The notes under the pieces were generated by a model. It had not been told where the DNA came from and searched no databases. It saw only the letters and a program-made list of their open reading frames with translations. The translations under genes were made by a program, and so were the position numbers. This document shows positions 30,539 through 32,172 of a DNA stretch of 32,172 nt, piece by piece. Each line of letters begins with the position of its first letter. Position 1 is the first letter of the stretch. The DNA is from Thermococcus sp. (lineage in GTDB: Archaea; Methanobacteriota_B; Thermococci; Thermococcales; Thermococcaceae), in contig NZ_JALSLB010000065.1 in NCBI RefSeq assembly GCF_026988555.1, positions 1-32,172 on the forward strand, given 5' to 3'.

Positions 30539-32101
30539 TCACGGAAGCTTCAGCTTTGAGGCGTACTCAACTGCCGTCTGGACGTAAAGCTTCCAGTTTA
30601 CAGTCTGCGAGGCCGCTGGAGTTATGTAGTGGTCAATGACATAAGGTGCAACCAGGCCGAGCGCGATGCACACCACTGCAAGGACCAGAAGCACAGCCGA
30701 CATGCTCGCCTTCTCCCTGGCCTCAACTTCCCTCCTCGGCCTTCCAAGCCACACCTCGTAGAACACCCTGACGTAGGCAACCAGTGCTGTAACTGAGCTG
30801 AGCACGAGGACTAAGGCCAGACCAAAGCTCCTCTCCATCAGCGCGTTGAAGAGCAGAAGCTTGCTGAAGAACACGTTGAACGGCGGAACACCAACGAGGC
30901 TCAGAGTGGCTATTCCGAGGGCGAAAGTGGTGACTGGCATCTTCCTGCCCAGACCGGCTAAATCCTCGATTGTTCTTGAACCGACCTCGTGGATGAAGGC
31001 TCCGGCAGCGAGGAAGAGGAGAGCCTTCGCTATTGCGTGATTAACCATGTGGAAGAGGGCCGCCTCAAGGCCCAGCTTTGTACCAAGGCCAATTGCCATG
31101 AAGAGGTAGCCCATGTGCATTACCGTCGAGTAGGCTATGAGTCTTTTCACGTCCCTCTGGACGAGCATCATTATTGCACCGAACATTGCCGAAACCGCGC
31201 CAAGCGCTATGGCTATGGTGCTAAGCAGAGAGACCACCTGGGCCAAATTGCCGGAAACTCCTCCGTAGACTGTGTACAGGAACCTTAGCAGGGAGTATGC
31301 TCCAACGTTGACGACCAGTCCGGAGAGAACTGCCGAGATGGGACTCGGTGCTGCCGGGTGTGCCTCTGGGAGCCAGAAGTGGTTGGGGAAGATAGCAGCC
31401 TTAATGAGGAACGCCCACGTTGCCAAAGCCAGCGCGACGCCGGAGGCGATGACCACATCACCCCAGGCGCTGCCAACGACCGGGAAGCTCATGCCGTGGA
31501 TTAAAGCGCTCAGGTTGGCCATGTTAACCGTTCCAAAGGCATAGTAGAACGCCCCAAGGGCCAGGAAGTACATCGTCGTGCCGATGGCGCCTATGAAAGC
31601 GTACTTCAGCCCGGCACAGATTGAGTCGCCCCTGTCACGGTAGAACATCACAAGAGCATAAGCCGCGATGCTGGTAACTTCTATCATGACGAAGAGGTTG
31701 AATGCGTCTCCAGTTAGGAGGACTCCTAACAGGCCGGCCTCAAGGCCGAGGTAGAGCGTGTAGTACCATTCTAAGCCAGAGTCGTGCTCAAGGTAGCGGT
31801 AACTGTAAATTGCTATCACGAACATCAGAAAGGCAGTAACGAGCGCCATTAAGGAGCTCAGCTTATCAACCTCATAGATTATGCCCACTGGAGCGGCCCA
31901 GCCACCGAAGGTGTAGATCAACGGCTTATTCGAGGAGTAGGCAAGCTGGAAGAGTTTGAACGCGCTCAGCAGGGTTAAGCCCGTGCCGAGCAACGCGTAA
32001 CCCTGGATGAGCTTTCTGTTCCCCCTAACTATTATCGACGTTAGGGGCAGAGCGAAGGCGAAGAGGATTGGAATGATTGGGGTTAATCCCACAACGTTCA
32101 T
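30539..32101 (-). CDS. MrpD/NuoL-type proton-translocating antiporter subunit (not part of mbh proper)
   Basis: A 520-residue, 14-helix antiporter-type membrane protein, paralogous to MbhH (similar length and motif order). The TM5 acidic motif is LLTGDAFNLFVMIEVTSIAAYALVMF, the first lysine is in FLIKAAIFPNHFWLPEAHPAAPSPISAV, the second in VQRDVKRLIAYSTVMHMGYLFMAIG, and the His helix is LFHMVNHAIAKALLFLAAGAFIHE. It belongs to a different Mrp- or hydrogenase-type complex whose genes lie to the right; formate hydrogenlyase (Mfh/Mnh), CO-hydrogenase and Mrp antiporter clusters all contain such subunits. ATG at 32101 has GAGGTGGTAGC upstream, right after the preceding stop. Confidence 0.88.
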   Translation of the reverse strand: MNVVGLTPIIPILFAFALPLTSIIVRGNRKLIQGYALLGTGLTLLSAFKLFQLAYSSNKPLIYTFGGWAAPVGIIYEVDKLSSLMALVTAFLMFVIAIYSYRYLEHDSGLEWYYTLYLGLEAGLLGVLLTGDAFNLFVMIEVTSIAAYALVMFYRDRGDSICAGLKYAFIGAIGTTMYFLALGAFYYAFGTVNMANLSALIHGMSFPVVGSAWGDVVIASGVALALATWAFLIKAAIFPNHFWLPEAHPAAPSPISAVLSGLVVNVGAYSLLRFLYTVYGGVSGNLAQVVSLLSTIAIALGAVSAMFGAIMMLVQRDVKRLIAYSTVMHMGYLFMAIGLGTKLGLEAALFHMVNHAIAKALLFLAAGAFIHEVGSRTIEDLAGLGRKMPVTTFALGIATLSLVGVPPFNVFFSKLLLFNALMERSFGLALVLVLSSVTALVAYVRVFYEVWLGRPRREVEAREKASMSAVLLVLAVVCIALGLVAPYVIDHYITPAASQTVNWKLYVQTAVEYASKLKLP

Positions 32102-32110
32102 GCTACCACC

Positions 32111-32172
32111 TCACTCGAATATTTTTTTGGCGAACTTCTCAAAGTCCTCGCAGATTTCCTTTTTGGCATTCT
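32111..32172 (-). CDS. C-terminal fragment of an upstream gene in the same operon
   Basis: The last 19 residues (ending in EKFAKKIFE) and a TGA at 32111-32113 are inside the window; the rest lies to the right. The sequence is basic and helical with one cysteine, unlike a membrane-helix end. The 9-base spacing to the antiporter start, which contains its ribosome site, shows cotranscription. The fragment is too short to identify. Confidence 0.6.
   Translation of the reverse strand, partial: NAKKEICEDFEKFAKKIFE

Noticed and set aside
1-32172. CRISPR arrays, tRNA, rRNA, transposase or integrase genes
   Set aside because: No regularly spaced repeats, cloverleaf-like segments, rRNA signature or recombinase motif could be found on either strand.

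Overview
The window reads as chromosomal DNA of a hyperthermophilic euryarchaeon of the order Thermococcales, most likely a Thermococcus. The support is a complete 14-subunit Mbh-type membrane-bound hydrogenase operon (mbhA to mbhN), tungstopterin/molybdopterin synthesis genes, archaeal GGTGA-type ribosome binding sites, TATA-box promoters, ATGA start/stop overlaps, and a gene order (thioredoxin reductase, class III aminotransferase, deoC, enolase, radical SAM protein) that I recall from Thermococcus kodakarensis. No rRNA, tRNA, CRISPR array or transposase gene is visible.

Bases 1-7300 hold a gene tail, a MoaD-like sulfur carrier with a MoeB/ThiF-like activator, a lipoprotein on the opposite strand, MoaE, a SPASM-domain protein lacking the radical SAM cysteines that meets tail to tail a tandem Lrp-type regulator, an adenosine-specific kinase family protein, an ITP/XTP pyrophosphatase, a short Lrp/AsnC regulator, a probable C/D box guide RNA, and a radical SAM protein resembling one half of the archaeal LipS lipoyl synthase.

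Bases 7300-15500 hold a giant RND/MMPL-type protein divergent from a PadR regulator, with a symmetrical set of candidate operators between them; enolase with a Tgr-like glycolytic operator; a small leaderless orphan gene; the deoC plus Family 4 (A-domain) encapsulin-like gene pair; and an ECF transporter S component. Bases 15500-21200 hold a class III aminotransferase, thioredoxin reductase, a DUF457-like membrane protein, an AAA+ ATPase, a THUMP protein and a four-helix, possibly ferritin-like protein.

Bases 21200-29800 are the mbh operon on the minus strand: Mrp-like module mbhA-H, connector mbhI, hydrogenase module mbhJ-N. Its promoter carries a full SurR motif, fitting control by sulfur. 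Upstream of it lie a MobA-like guanylyltransferase gene and another MrpD/NuoL-type antiporter gene, perhaps the end of a formate dehydrogenase/hydrogenase cluster.

The most unusual structure is inside the mbh operon. mbhK is flanked on both sides by related inserts of about 218 and 173 bp. They share three sequence modules in the same order, carry nested hairpins, are bounded by near-direct repeats at ATGA junctions, and are spanned by open frames that overlap the neighbouring genes by 4 bp at each end. The shared modules are read in different frames in the two copies, which points to a structured DNA/RNA element more than a conserved protein.

No stretch above 300 bases lacks a gene. The longest gap, 16869-17089, holds the aminotransferase promoter and short GTTGGGCC repeats but no feature I can name.
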